A DNA stretch of 64,000 nucleotides from SYOC01 sp964441775 (GCA_964441775.1 CAYTVL010000021.1:23643-87642), one strand, 5' to 3'. Positions 34,728 through 43,704 are shown, counted from the stretch's first letter. Notes: generated by a model not told the origin, from the letters alone. Program-made: numbers and translations.

Positions 34728-34754
34728 TGCGGCATTGCAAGACCTGACCCCTTT
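34728..34754 (+). repeat. 27-bp direct repeat, right copy
   Basis: Exact copy of 34125-34151. It lies just before the SD of the DUF1329 gene. Confidence 0.85.
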
Positions 34755-34783
34755 CAGTAGGGAATCTCAAAAGGAGGAAAGCG

Positions 34784-36088
34784 ATGAAAAAGCTAGGCTG
34801 GCCAGGGAGCCTTTTGGGGATAATTCTCGTGAGCGTCGTTGCAAAGGTGGGCTGGACCGAAGTGAAACCTGGCGACACCATCACTTCGGACAACATCGTC
34901 CAGGCCGAAGCGCTGCTGACCCCAGCCACGCGGTGGATGGTCGAGCGGGGCATGCCTATGCAGGTGATCGAGCCCAAGACGGTCCAGTGGCCTAAGGCGT
35001 ATCAAGACGCCACCGAGAAGTTTGCCGCGCAGGTGAAGCTCGCCGCCGATGGGAGAGAGATTTTCAACTATGTGGCCGGGCTTCCCTTCCCGCTCATCGA
35101 TAGCGAGGACCCTCTGGCTGGGTTTCGAGTCGTGTGGAATATGTTCGAGCCGCCTATGGACAACATTGGTCTTGAGTATAACGCCGAGCTAGTGAACGGC
35201 AAAGGCGAGGTCGAGCGGACCTACGAGACTTCCTGGCGGGGAATGAAGTGGCTAGGCCGACTGTACCTTGACCCCAAGCCGGTTGCTCCTCACAATCCGC
35301 CTCTTCACTACACGACCCTGTTCGGACCTATGTCTTTCCCCAGTGAACTCAAGGGGCTGTCAGTGCTGTACTTCCGCTATCTGTCCCGGGACGTGCCGGA
35401 TGACGGCTATGTGTACGTTCCCGAACGGCGCAAGGTTGTTCGCTTCAGCGAGGCCAATCGCAGCAGTGCTCTGGGTGGTTCGGACTATGACGTAGACACC
35501 TTCTATGGGCTGAACGCGAAGATCAGCAACTGGACCTTCCGGGTCTTGGCGAACAAGGAGATCCTGGCAGTGATGCACAGCGGCAAGTATGGGGATCGAT
35601 CAGCCTGGTGCGCGCCCCGTGATGGGAAGCACGGCATTGTTGCAGCCCTTCCCTGTGTAGCATGGGAGAAGCGCCGGGTGTGGGTGATCGAAGGATTGCC
35701 TACCGGCTACTCCCAGGACTACGCCTACTCCAAGCGCATCCTCTACGTTGATCAGGACTCTTTTCGTTTGGTTCTCGAAGAGATGTATGACCAGCGCGGG
35801 GAGTTGTGGAAGGCTTATCTGCTGTGCTTCTCCTATAGCAAGAAACCGTATGAGGGATACCCAGCCAACCCTCTTGTAGGAGCGAAGTATCACTATGAGG
35901 ACGAGTGGTCTTTTGTCCCGAATACGGTGCTGGTTAATCTCCAAGAGAGTAGCGCCACCACCACTTCTGCGCCTCCAGGGAACAAGAAGCCTGCAGAATG
36001 GCAGACCGACTGGTATTTCAATGAGAATGTGTCGAGCAACACTCCAGAGGTGTATTCCAGCAACTATCTGCTACAGAGCGCTCGGTAA
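34784..36088 (+). CDS. DUF1329 family secreted protein
   Basis: 434 residues. A signal peptide (MKKLGWPGSLLGIILVSVVAKVGWTE) precedes a long beta-rich domain with DUF1329 landmarks: LPFPLIDSEDPLAGFRVVWNM, DDGYVYVPERRKVVRFSEANR, DYDVDTFYGLNAKISNW, and a late W-Y-F pattern. LolA-like DUF1329 proteins are outer-membrane or periplasmic and are often linked to RND exporters or hydrocarbon metabolism; function is unproven. AAAAGGAGG precedes ATG 34784. It does not belong to the glycogen pathway and may have arrived with the upstream cassette. Confidence 0.85.
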   Translation: MKKLGWPGSLLGIILVSVVAKVGWTEVKPGDTITSDNIVQAEALLTPATRWMVERGMPMQVIEPKTVQWPKAYQDATEKFAAQVKLAADGREIFNYVAGLPFPLIDSEDPLAGFRVVWNMFEPPMDNIGLEYNAELVNGKGEVERTYETSWRGMKWLGRLYLDPKPVAPHNPPLHYTTLFGPMSFPSELKGLSVLYFRYLSRDVPDDGYVYVPERRKVVRFSEANRSSALGGSDYDVDTFYGLNAKISNWTFRVLANKEILAVMHSGKYGDRSAWCAPRDGKHGIVAALPCVAWEKRRVWVIEGLPTGYSQDYAYSKRILYVDQDSFRLVLEEMYDQRGELWKAYLLCFSYSKKPYEGYPANPLVGAKYHYEDEWSFVPNTVLVNLQESSATTTSAPPGNKKPAEWQTDWYFNENVSSNTPEVYSSNYLLQSAR

Positions 36089-36275
36089 GATCAGTGAAGC
36101 AGTAGTCTCACCAAATATCACAAATCCTTTTGATTTTTTAAAATGTGGGGCGACGCAGTCCGTCTCGCCGCGAGGCGTGAACACGTTCTCGGAGGCAGTC
36201 GCGTCAAGACGATCTTGGGTTAGAGGGAAAGTGTTTCCAGCTCCATCCCGATTGTCAATGTGTGATCGTGCAACG

Positions 36276-36305
36276 TTGTTTATCGTGCGTGAAGGGGTGT
36301 ACACT
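36276..36305 (+). promoter_or_regulatory. Possible sigma70-type promoter for the branching-enzyme/glgC operon
   Basis: TTGTTT at 36276 and TACACT at 36300 are separated by 18 nt, and lie 28 nt upstream of the GH57 start. Matches are 3/6 and 4/6 to consensus, so this is only a suggestion. The rest of the 244-nt gap shows nothing else recognisable. Confidence 0.3.
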
Positions 36306-36332
36306 AGTGGGAAATAAGGGGAAAGACACGCC

Positions 36333-38123
36333 ATGAAAACATCCACGCCTGTCGGTTCATTCGCTTTAGTCTTACATGCGCATCAACCGTTCGTGCTCGG
36401 ATATGGCCGCTGGCCGCATGGCAGCGACTGGCTGTGTGAGGCCATAGTGGAAAGCTATCTGCCGATCCTGCGCATGTTGCACTCTTCGTCCTCTAGCAGC
36501 ACTGAGCTTCCCCTTACTATCAGTTTCTCTCCTGTGCTGTGTGAACAATTGGCTAGTCCACTTTTGCAAACGGAACTCCAAACATTTTTAGATCTCCGGC
36601 TGCGCGCCTGTGCGGATGCGAGTGCGCATTTTCGTCAACGGCGTCAGGAAGAGTTCGCTCTGCTCGCCGATTACTGGAAGCGCTTCTATCAGCAAGCTGT
36701 GCAGACTCTCCACGACATTGATGGCGAGGTGCTGGGCGCCTTTCGTCAGCTTATGCAGGAGGAGCGTCTGAGTGTGATTACGAGCGCGGCCACGCATGGA
36801 TATTTACCGCTTTTGGGAAGAGAGGAAAGCGTTGAGCTACAACTGCGTCTCGCCGTGCAATCGCATGAGCATTATTTTGGCAGCGCCCCTCGCGGCGTGT
36901 GGTTGCCGGAATGTGGATATCGTCCACGCTATCATTGGATTCCGCCGGTTGGTCCGGAGCGGCAAGGCCGCCGGACTCTACGGCGTGGGTTGGAAGAAAT
37001 CGTGGCCGCCTGCGGGATGGAATTCTTCTTCGTCGATAGCCATCTGATTTTGGGTGGGCGTCCATCCCCACCGTACACCGATTATTTCCCGCACCTTGAC
37101 CATTTACGCGAAGTGGGGCGCAACGAGTGGCCGCGGCGTCCGGAGGCGTCCCCTTATACCGTGCGGCGGGTGATATCGCCCGGTGGAGAAGGGGAAGCGC
37201 GGGTGTTTTTCCGCAATTTGGAAACCGCTTGGCAAGTATGGAGCCGTGAACGTGGATATCCCGGCGACCCTTGGTATTTAGATTTTCACAAAAAATATGA
37301 ACCGCAGGGCTTACGACTTTGGCGCGTAAGTGATAAAGGAGAACTCGCTGCGAAGGGGATCTATATGCCTGAGCGGGCCGAAGAACGGGCGCGTGAACAT
37401 GCGCGCCACTTTGCTGCCTTCACTGCTCAACTCGTGCACTATCAACGCGCCCTGCATGAGGCGCCGCTGATCTGCGCTCTGTATGATGCGGAACTGCTGG
37501 GGCACTGGTGGCATGAGGGGCCGCAATGGCTTGGTTTTCTCGCTGCTGAGTTGACGCGCTCTGGGGTGAAAGCAACCACCTGCGCCGCTTATCTTGATCA
37601 GCAACCGCTGGAAGAACCGTTAACCCTGCCCGAAGGCTCCTGGGGAGAAGGGGGCGATCATCGAACCTGGTTAAATAATGAAACCGATTGGGCATGGGAA
37701 CGGCTTTATGATAGTGAATATGAATTCTGGTCTCTGGCGCAAGAGCCTGCTGCGGCAACACAGCCCCCTCTACGACGAGTGCTTGTCCAAGCGTGTCGAG
37801 CATTATTATTGATGCAAGCGTCTGATTGGCCATTTTTGGTGACGACGGGGACGGCGCGGGATTATGCGGATCAACGGTTCTCCGGCCATTTTGCGGATTT
37901 CAAACGCTTAATCTCTATTGCTCGGCTCGTGCGGGAGCGCGGCCAACTTGTAGAAGAGGAATCGATGTTTGTAACCGAAAGGGAACAGCAAGACTTTTTG
38001 TTCCCCGCACTTGAACACATGTTGTTTCATAAAGGAGACAGAAATGCGGAGGTTGCGCATTCTCGCCATGATTCTGGCCGGCGGACGAGGGGATCGTTTA
38101 TTTCCGCTAACGAAAGCGCGTAG
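36333..38123 (+). CDS. GH57 family 1,4-alpha-glucan branching enzyme
   Basis: 596 residues. GH57 motifs: HAHQPF at 15-20, GVWLPECGY with nucleophile Glu193, and LYDAELLGHWWHEG with catalytic Asp385. The C-terminal DUF1957-type helical part is also present. The enzyme makes alpha-1,6 branches in glycogen and replaces the GH13 GlgB, which is not seen. The last 80 bp overlap the start of glgC in another frame; the natural protein end may lie near EHMLFHK, with the remaining 27 or so residues being read-through of the glgC start. Confidence 0.9.
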   Translation: MKTSTPVGSFALVLHAHQPFVLGYGRWPHGSDWLCEAIVESYLPILRMLHSSSSSSTELPLTISFSPVLCEQLASPLLQTELQTFLDLRLRACADASAHFRQRRQEEFALLADYWKRFYQQAVQTLHDIDGEVLGAFRQLMQEERLSVITSAATHGYLPLLGREESVELQLRLAVQSHEHYFGSAPRGVWLPECGYRPRYHWIPPVGPERQGRRTLRRGLEEIVAACGMEFFFVDSHLILGGRPSPPYTDYFPHLDHLREVGRNEWPRRPEASPYTVRRVISPGGEGEARVFFRNLETAWQVWSRERGYPGDPWYLDFHKKYEPQGLRLWRVSDKGELAAKGIYMPERAEERAREHARHFAAFTAQLVHYQRALHEAPLICALYDAELLGHWWHEGPQWLGFLAAELTRSGVKATTCAAYLDQQPLEEPLTLPEGSWGEGGDHRTWLNNETDWAWERLYDSEYEFWSLAQEPAAATQPPLRRVLVQACRALLLMQASDWPFLVTTGTARDYADQRFSGHFADFKRLISIARLVRERGQLVEEESMFVTEREQQDFLFPALEHMLFHKGDRNAEVAHSRHDSGRRTRGSFISANESA

Positions 38124-39276
38124 CAAGCCGGCGGTTCCGTTTGCGGGGAAGCATCGGATTGTCGATTTTGTCCTCTCGAATTTTATCAATTCCGGCATCT
38201 ATGCCGTGTACGCGCTGGTGCAGTATAAATCGCAATCGCTCATCGAGCACTTTAGCTCAACCTGGCGCTGGCGTATTGCCGGCGGCTTGAAAGACACCTT
38301 CATTACCGTAGTGCCCCCGCAACAACGCTGGGGAGAAAACTGGTATCAGGGTACGGCGGACGCCGTCTACCAGAACCTCAACGTGATTCGCGATTTTCGG
38401 CCAGATCTGGTGGCCGTGTTCGGCGCCGACCATATCTATCGTATGGATATCAACCAAATGGTCTCGTTCCATTTACAGAATCGCGCTGAAGTGACGGTGG
38501 CGGCTCTGCCTGTCCCCATCGCTGAAGCGAAGAGTTTTGGCGTCATTCAGGTCGATAATGAGCAACGCATCCTCGGCTTTGAAGAGAAACCGGCGAATCC
38601 GCGCCCCATGCCCAACGACCCAGCCTACGCGTATTCGTCGATGGGAAACTATCTCTTTGACACGGAACTCCTCGCGCAAACCTTGCTAGAAGACTCGCGG
38701 CGCAGCACGGAACATGACTTTGGGCGGACAATCATTCCGGAGTTGTTTCCGCACCGGCGTGTCTTTGCGTACGACTTTCTCAAGAATGAGGTGCCGGGAG
38801 TGAAACCGTATGAGGAACACGGATACTGGCGCGATGTCGGCACCCTACGCGCTTATTGGGAAGCCCACATGGACATGCTCGGGCCCACGCCCAAGTTCGA
38901 TTTGCAGAACAGCGAGTGGCGTATTTTTGGTGAAGTCTATGATGGCCCTCCCGCTCGTATTGTTGAAGGAGAAGTGCGAGACGTGCTGGTTGGGGAAGGG
39001 TGCCATGTGGCCGGGGCTCGGGTGGTGCGCTCCGTGCTGGGGCGCGGAGTGCGCGTTGAGTCAGGCGCCGAAGTGGAAGATTGTGTGGTGATGGATTACG
39101 CGGAAATCGGCGCGGGAACCAAACTCAATCGTGTGCTCGTCGATCGCTTTAATGTGATTCCTCCGGGGAGTGTGATCAACGGTAATATCGACGATGAGCG
39201 GCGCTTCTTCCGTGATCCTTCTGGCCTCATCGTGCTTGAACGCTCTGAACCGCGCCGACTCCCGCATCAGGACTGA
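38044..39276 (+). CDS. glgC: Glucose-1-phosphate adenylyltransferase
   Basis: 410 residues from ATG 38044, with AAAGGAGA upstream. MILAGGRGDRLFPLTKARSKPAVPFAGK is the nucleotide-binding and product-binding start; YQGTADAVYQN, GADHIYRMD, VIQVDNEQRILGFEEKP and DVGTLRAYWEAHMD are typical. The C-terminal left-handed beta-helix carries hexapeptide-like repeats. It forms ADP-glucose from glucose-1-phosphate and ATP, feeding glgA. It overlaps the GH57 gene by 80 bp. Confidence 0.94.
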   Translation: MRRLRILAMILAGGRGDRLFPLTKARSKPAVPFAGKHRIVDFVLSNFINSGIYAVYALVQYKSQSLIEHFSSTWRWRIAGGLKDTFITVVPPQQRWGENWYQGTADAVYQNLNVIRDFRPDLVAVFGADHIYRMDINQMVSFHLQNRAEVTVAALPVPIAEAKSFGVIQVDNEQRILGFEEKPANPRPMPNDPAYAYSSMGNYLFDTELLAQTLLEDSRRSTEHDFGRTIIPELFPHRRVFAYDFLKNEVPGVKPYEEHGYWRDVGTLRAYWEAHMDMLGPTPKFDLQNSEWRIFGEVYDGPPARIVEGEVRDVLVGEGCHVAGARVVRSVLGRGVRVESGAEVEDCVVMDYAEIGAGTKLNRVLVDRFNVIPPGSVINGNIDDERRFFRDPSGLIVLERSEPRRLPHQD

Positions 39277-39290
39277 GCCACAAGCATGCA

Positions 39291-39401
39291 AGGCAAAAGG
39301 CAAAAGGCAAAAGCCTGTCCTGAGTGTAATCGAAGGGGCAAAAGGCAAAAGGGGAAAGTTCTTTTGTCTTGGCCTCAGCACTCAGCACTCAGCACTTAGT
39401 C
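39291..39401. repeat. Mixed repeat block: two heptad arrays and a REP half-site
   Basis: Three exact AGGCAAA units (39291-39311), then a CCTGTCCTGAG...TCGAAGG half-site like that at 25977, then more GGCAAAA units, and finally three exact CTCAGCA units (39374-39394). It fills the gap between glgC and the DUF3536 gene. Confidence 0.82.
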
Positions 39402-39408
39402 CTGACTT

Positions 39409-41865
39409 ATGCGGTACGTTTGTATCCACGGTCATTTCTACCAACCGCCGCGCGAGAATCCCTGGCTTGACACTGTCGAAGTGCAAGATTCGGCGGCTCC
39501 GTATCACGACTGGAACGAACGCATTACCGCCGAATGCTACTGGCCTAACGCCGCCTCGCGGTTGTTGGGCCATAGTGATCGCATCACTGCTATTGTCAAC
39601 AATTTTTCCTCGATCAGTTTTAATATCGGCCCGACGCTGTGCTCGTGGTTTGCGCGTCACGAGCCCGCCCTGCTCCGGCAGGTTGTCGACGCGGATCAGC
39701 TCAGTTGTCAACAACATCAAGGGCACGGCAATGCCATTGCCCAAGCTTACGGTCACGCCATTTTGCCGCTGTGTGACGCTCGCGATAAAACCACGCAAGT
39801 CTATTGGGGGGTGAGGGATTTTGTTCATCGCTTTGGTCGGAGCCCCGAAGGGATATGGCTACCGGAAACAGCGGTCGATCTTGCCACATTAGAGGTGCTA
39901 GCGGAACATGGCCTGAGCTTTACGATCCTGGCTCCGCATCAAGCCAAACGCATCCGATCCGTCGGGCAAACGACGTGGCGAAACGTGACGGCGGAACAAC
40001 TCGACACGTCCCATCCGTACCTGTGTCGCCTGCCGAGCGGCAAGACTATCGCGTTATTTTTTTACCACGACGGCCTGGCGCGAGGAGTGGCGTTTGAAGG
40101 ACTCCTTAACAGCGGTGAACGTTTCGCTGAGCAACTGGCGAAAGGGTTTTCGCCAGACGAGCGGGAGCCGCGCTTGGTCCATCTTGCGACCGATGGGGAA
40201 TCGTACGGACATCATCACCGTTTTGGAGAAATGGCGCTCGCTTTTGCCGTGCATGACCTCGCACGGCAAAACCTGGCCCAGCTCACCAACTACGGCGAGT
40301 TTCTTGCGCTGGCTCCGCCCCGATGGGAAGTAGAAATTGCCGAGCAGACGTCATGGAGTTGTGCGCACGGCGTTGAGCGCTGGCGGGAAGACTGTGGCTG
40401 CCGCATGGGGGGAGAGACCTCATGGACGCAGGCGTGGCGAGCCCCGTTGCGCGCCGCGCTCAATTGGCTGCGGGACGAAATAGACAAGTTGTTTGAGCGC
40501 CGCGCTGCGCCGCTGCTGGCGGAGCCTTGGGCGGCGCGCAACGCCTATATCGAGCTGCTGCTCAACGAGGCTCCGGATCGTATCGACGCTTTCTGCGCTC
40601 AGCACGCGCGGCGAGAGCTTACTCCCGAGCAAAAAGTCGAGGTCTGTAAACTTCTGGAGATGCAACGCCATCGCTTGTTGATGTTTACCAGTTGTGGATG
40701 GTTCTTCGACGAATTATCCGGCCTTGAAGGGGTGCAGATTTTACAATACGCGGCGCGGGCGGCGGAGCTGGCTAGAGAATTCGGCGCACCCCTGGAAGCA
40801 GGATTGATTGAACGCTTACGGCGGGCCCCAAGCAATGTGCCCGAATTAGGGGAAGGTGGGCGAGTCTACAGTGAAAGAGTCGCGCCACATCGCGTTGAGG
40901 CTCGGCGGGTGGTGGCTAATCATGCGATTTGCAGTGTGTTAGAACAAGCACGACCGAGCGAGGCTCTAGCGGCGTTTTCCTTGCAACAGATGGAATATGC
41001 AGCAGACACGTACGGAACGACCGCGTTGAGCGTAGGGAAAGTAGAGATCGCTTCCCGCTTTACCGGGGAAACCGGCGAGTATGTCTTTGCCGTGCTCAAG
41101 CTGACCAATCATGACGTGCATTGCGTAGTGAGCGAAGCGCTGCCTCGCGAGCGGTTTACGGACATCCGTAATGATCTCCTGCAAACGTTTGCTCGCCATT
41201 CCTTATCCGAAGTGGTGCGGACGCTTGATCGCTCCTTTGGAGAACAGTATTACACCGCCAAGGAATTGTTGCTCGATGACCGGCGGCGCGTATTGGCGGG
41301 GGTGAGCGATGCGGTGCTCACGCGTCTCGAAAATAGTTATCGACAGGTGTACCAAGAAAATCGTCGCTTGATGGAATATCTGCGAGAGCTTGACGTGCCG
41401 CTGCCGCAGGGGTTTTCTTTAGCCGCAGGTTTTTTAGCCAGCCGCGCTTTTGCCCGGGCGGCGACAGGGGTGCTTGAGCACGGGAAAAATGGTGAGGAAC
41501 TTGTCAATATTATGACCGAAGCTCGCAAATGGCGCGCCCCGCTGGAGACAGAGGGAGTGGCGGATCGGCTGCGGTGCGCAGTGGAAGAACATCTGGCCGC
41601 GCTCTTGGTCGATCCCTTGAGTGCGGAGATTGCCGTCGGCTTGCACTTCCTCGAATTAACTGAGCGTCTGGGGCTGACCTTCAACGTCTGGAAAGCCCAA
41701 ACTCTTTTTGCCCAGGCCTGCCGTCAGCATCTGCCTGAGTTGCTTGAACGCCGTCATCGAGAAGCGGAGGTTGACCGTCAGCTAACACTGCTCCGTCGGT
41801 TGGGAGAGCGGCTCGGTTTCTACGCGGTCAATGGGCTGCCGCTGGAGACCTGGGATCAAGACTAA
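39409..41865 (+). CDS. GH57-like protein with DUF3536 domain
   Basis: 818 residues. N-terminal GH57-like barrel: HGHFYQPPRENPWL, SFNIGPTL, GIWLPETAVDLATLEVL (catalytic-site Glu in LPET) and ATDGESYGHHHRFGEMAL (Asp/Glu). The DUF3536 helical domain follows from about 320. Proteins of this kind accompany GH57 branching enzymes and glgC in many genomes and are predicted alpha-glucan hydrolases or transferases; the exact reaction is not established. It completes the glycogen gene set. Confidence 0.88.
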   Translation: MRYVCIHGHFYQPPRENPWLDTVEVQDSAAPYHDWNERITAECYWPNAASRLLGHSDRITAIVNNFSSISFNIGPTLCSWFARHEPALLRQVVDADQLSCQQHQGHGNAIAQAYGHAILPLCDARDKTTQVYWGVRDFVHRFGRSPEGIWLPETAVDLATLEVLAEHGLSFTILAPHQAKRIRSVGQTTWRNVTAEQLDTSHPYLCRLPSGKTIALFFYHDGLARGVAFEGLLNSGERFAEQLAKGFSPDEREPRLVHLATDGESYGHHHRFGEMALAFAVHDLARQNLAQLTNYGEFLALAPPRWEVEIAEQTSWSCAHGVERWREDCGCRMGGETSWTQAWRAPLRAALNWLRDEIDKLFERRAAPLLAEPWAARNAYIELLLNEAPDRIDAFCAQHARRELTPEQKVEVCKLLEMQRHRLLMFTSCGWFFDELSGLEGVQILQYAARAAELAREFGAPLEAGLIERLRRAPSNVPELGEGGRVYSERVAPHRVEARRVVANHAICSVLEQARPSEALAAFSLQQMEYAADTYGTTALSVGKVEIASRFTGETGEYVFAVLKLTNHDVHCVVSEALPRERFTDIRNDLLQTFARHSLSEVVRTLDRSFGEQYYTAKELLLDDRRRVLAGVSDAVLTRLENSYRQVYQENRRLMEYLRELDVPLPQGFSLAAGFLASRAFARAATGVLEHGKNGEELVNIMTEARKWRAPLETEGVADRLRCAVEEHLAALLVDPLSAEIAVGLHFLELTERLGLTFNVWKAQTLFAQACRQHLPELLERRHREAEVDRQLTLLRRLGERLGFYAVNGLPLETWDQD

Positions 41866-41892
41866 CCGGTTGCAAAGAAAAGGAGGACTCCC

Positions 41893-42474
41893 ATGACGTG
41901 GATCAAAACCCTGACGCCAACGGCGGAGAATCCCGCTGTCGCCGAAGCGATGCGGACGCTGGTGGCTTTGTATCCCTCAGAATATAGTCCCGCCCGCCGA
42001 CATGAACGAATCCTGCCCGATGCAGTCAAAAACGACAACGTTATGTTGTCGCACTCGCTGATTCCAGACGCGATGTTTCACGCCTTTGCGGCCTTTGGAT
42101 CACTCTTGGACCCCTCGTTGCCACTCACGCGCCGTCAGCACGAGATGATCGCCACGACGGTTTCGACATTAAATCGTTGCTTTTATTGAATCGAATCACA
42201 CGCGGAGTTTCTGCGTATGGTGAGCTTGGACAAAGAGCTAGTGGAAGCGCTGAAAAGGGATTGGCGGACCGCCGACCTCGACGAGCGTGACCGTGCGATG
42301 TTGACCTACGTGGAGAAGCTCACCAAAAACCCGTCTTCCATGTGGAGCGACGATCGCGAAGCGCTTCACCACGTGGGCTTTGACGATACGGCGATTTTGC
42401 AGATCACCCTGATCGCTTCGTTTTTCAACTATATCAATCGCGTTGCGGACGCGTTGGGAGTGGGGCGAGGATGA
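41893..42474 (+). CDS. AhpD-like peroxidase with probable selenocysteine at TGA 42187-42189
   Basis: One frame runs from ATG 41893 (AAAGGAGG upstream) to TGA 42474 with a single in-frame TGA at codon 99. The two halves join into a 193-residue carboxymuconolactone-decarboxylase/AhpD-family protein of normal length. Around the TGA it reads NRCFY-U-IESHAEFL, i.e. Cys96-x-x-U99-x-x-x-His103. In AhpD the CxxC motif is followed by His four residues after the second, peroxidatic Cys, so the TGA sits exactly on that Cys. Codons after the TGA keep the family pattern (MVSLDKELVEALKRDW, ILQITLIASFFNYINRVADALG). A hairpin fitting a bacterial SECIS starts 10 nt after the TGA. The alternative is a nonsense mutation; the precise position argues against it. 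Confidence 0.8.
42200..42216 (+). promoter_or_regulatory. SECIS-like hairpin downstream of the recoded TGA
   Basis: ACGCGGA and TCTGCGT pair over 7 bp (one G-U) with apical loop GTT. The loop begins 18 nt after the TGA and its first base is G; bacterial SECIS elements need a small loop with an early G about 16-37 nt from the UGA. The flanking CAC and GTG may extend the stem with a bulge. Confidence 0.65.
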
Positions 42475-42489
42475 TTTGGTTCCTGCGGT

Positions 42490-43548
42490 CTAATGGCCAT
42501 GACGATGATGGATATCCGGGTAGTGGGGGTGGTTATGAAGCAGTTCGGAATGTAAGTGGAGATGATTGTGAGGCTCCTCATGGTATCCATGTTGATGGTG
42601 CTCATCGTGGATGTGTTTATGATCATGCTCCAATGGTTCGTGCCTGTGCTCGTGGCCATGCCGTTCGGTCAAATGGAGCCAGACGCCAATGCCCATGAGT
42701 ACAGCGGCAGTGAGAAAAGAAACGGTGAGGCTTTCGCCCAAAGCGAGAATAGAGATCATTACCCCAAAGAAAGGAGCTACAGAGAAATAGGCTCCTGTCC
42801 TGGCTGTACCGATATGGCGCAACGCTAAAACGAAGAAAACAAGGCTCACTCCATACCCAAGAAAACCCATCACCACAGCGGCCACAATGGTGAAAAAATT
42901 CGGGCAGCTCGCGCCCGCTGCACGAGCGAGCAGCATATTCACCATGCCGGCAATGAGCCCTTTTATCCCAACAATTTGGAGTGGGTCTCCTGCCGACACT
43001 TTCCGTGTCAGGTTGTTATCAATCCCCCACGCGAGACATGCGCCGACGATGGCCGCCGCGCCCCAGGATCTTCCCAATTCTAGTCGGCCTTCCCAGGAAA
43101 GCAGCAAGCCGCCAAGAGTAATTGTCACCATCCCTAGGGCGATACGACGGTCAACGTGCTCTTTAAACACAAGCCGCGAAAAAGCTGTGGTGAAGACCCC
43201 CTCCAGATTGAGAAGCAACGAGGCTGAGGATGCTGGAGTAAGGGTGAGGCCGACCATGAGCAGCACGGGACCAACAACACCACCCGCAACGATCGCACCT
43301 GCCAGCCAAGGCAAGTCTGGAAGCTGTAGACTGGCCTCTTGGGAGTTTCCACGCTGAAACCAGGAGCACAGCCACCACCAAACGGCAAGACCGCTCCCCG
43401 AACCAAAGTAAAGCAATCCTGCCAACAGTATGGGATCGACCTTGCCAAGGAGCACCTTCGCGACCGGAGTGCTGGCGCCGAACAGGAGAGCCGCGGTAAG
43501 GGCAAAAGATGCTCCAGCTGGAAAGGAGATGAATGAAAGAGGCTTCAC
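42490..43548 (-). CDS. EamA/DMT family transporter with histidine-rich C-terminal tail
   Basis: 352 residues from GTG 43548, AGGGGAG upstream on the minus strand. About ten transmembrane helices in two EamA repeats (FALTAALLFGASTPVAKVLLG; GACLAWGIDNNLTRKVS). The last 56 residues contain 23 His (from HGHEHRHEPLEHD to HHRHGH), a strong metal-binding tail that standard EamA proteins lack. With the metal-type two-component system and chromate cluster beside it, a metal or metal-complex exporter is a reasonable inference. It is convergent with the selenoprotein gene and divergent from the response regulator. Confidence 0.85.
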   Translation of the reverse strand: MKPLSFISFPAGASFALTAALLFGASTPVAKVLLGKVDPILLAGLLYFGSGSGLAVWWWLCSWFQRGNSQEASLQLPDLPWLAGAIVAGGVVGPVLLMVGLTLTPASSASLLLNLEGVFTTAFSRLVFKEHVDRRIALGMVTITLGGLLLSWEGRLELGRSWGAAAIVGACLAWGIDNNLTRKVSAGDPLQIVGIKGLIAGMVNMLLARAAGASCPNFFTIVAAVVMGFLGYGVSLVFFVLALRHIGTARTGAYFSVAPFFGVMISILALGESLTVSFLTAAVLMGIGVWLHLTERHGHEHRHEPLEHDHKHIHDEHHQHGYHEEPHNHLHLHSELLHNHPHYPDIHHRHGH

Positions 43549-43704
43549 TATCTCCCCTTATCGCGCTGTTTCCCTTTTTCATCAACCTCACAGGTTGCGG
43601 ATTTGCAGCGAGGCCATCTTAGAGGGAAACTCCTGACAGAAAATTCAGAAACTCTTCAGGAAACAGCCCTGGCATCCGATGGGCTGAGGTTGGACAATAA
43701 AAAA

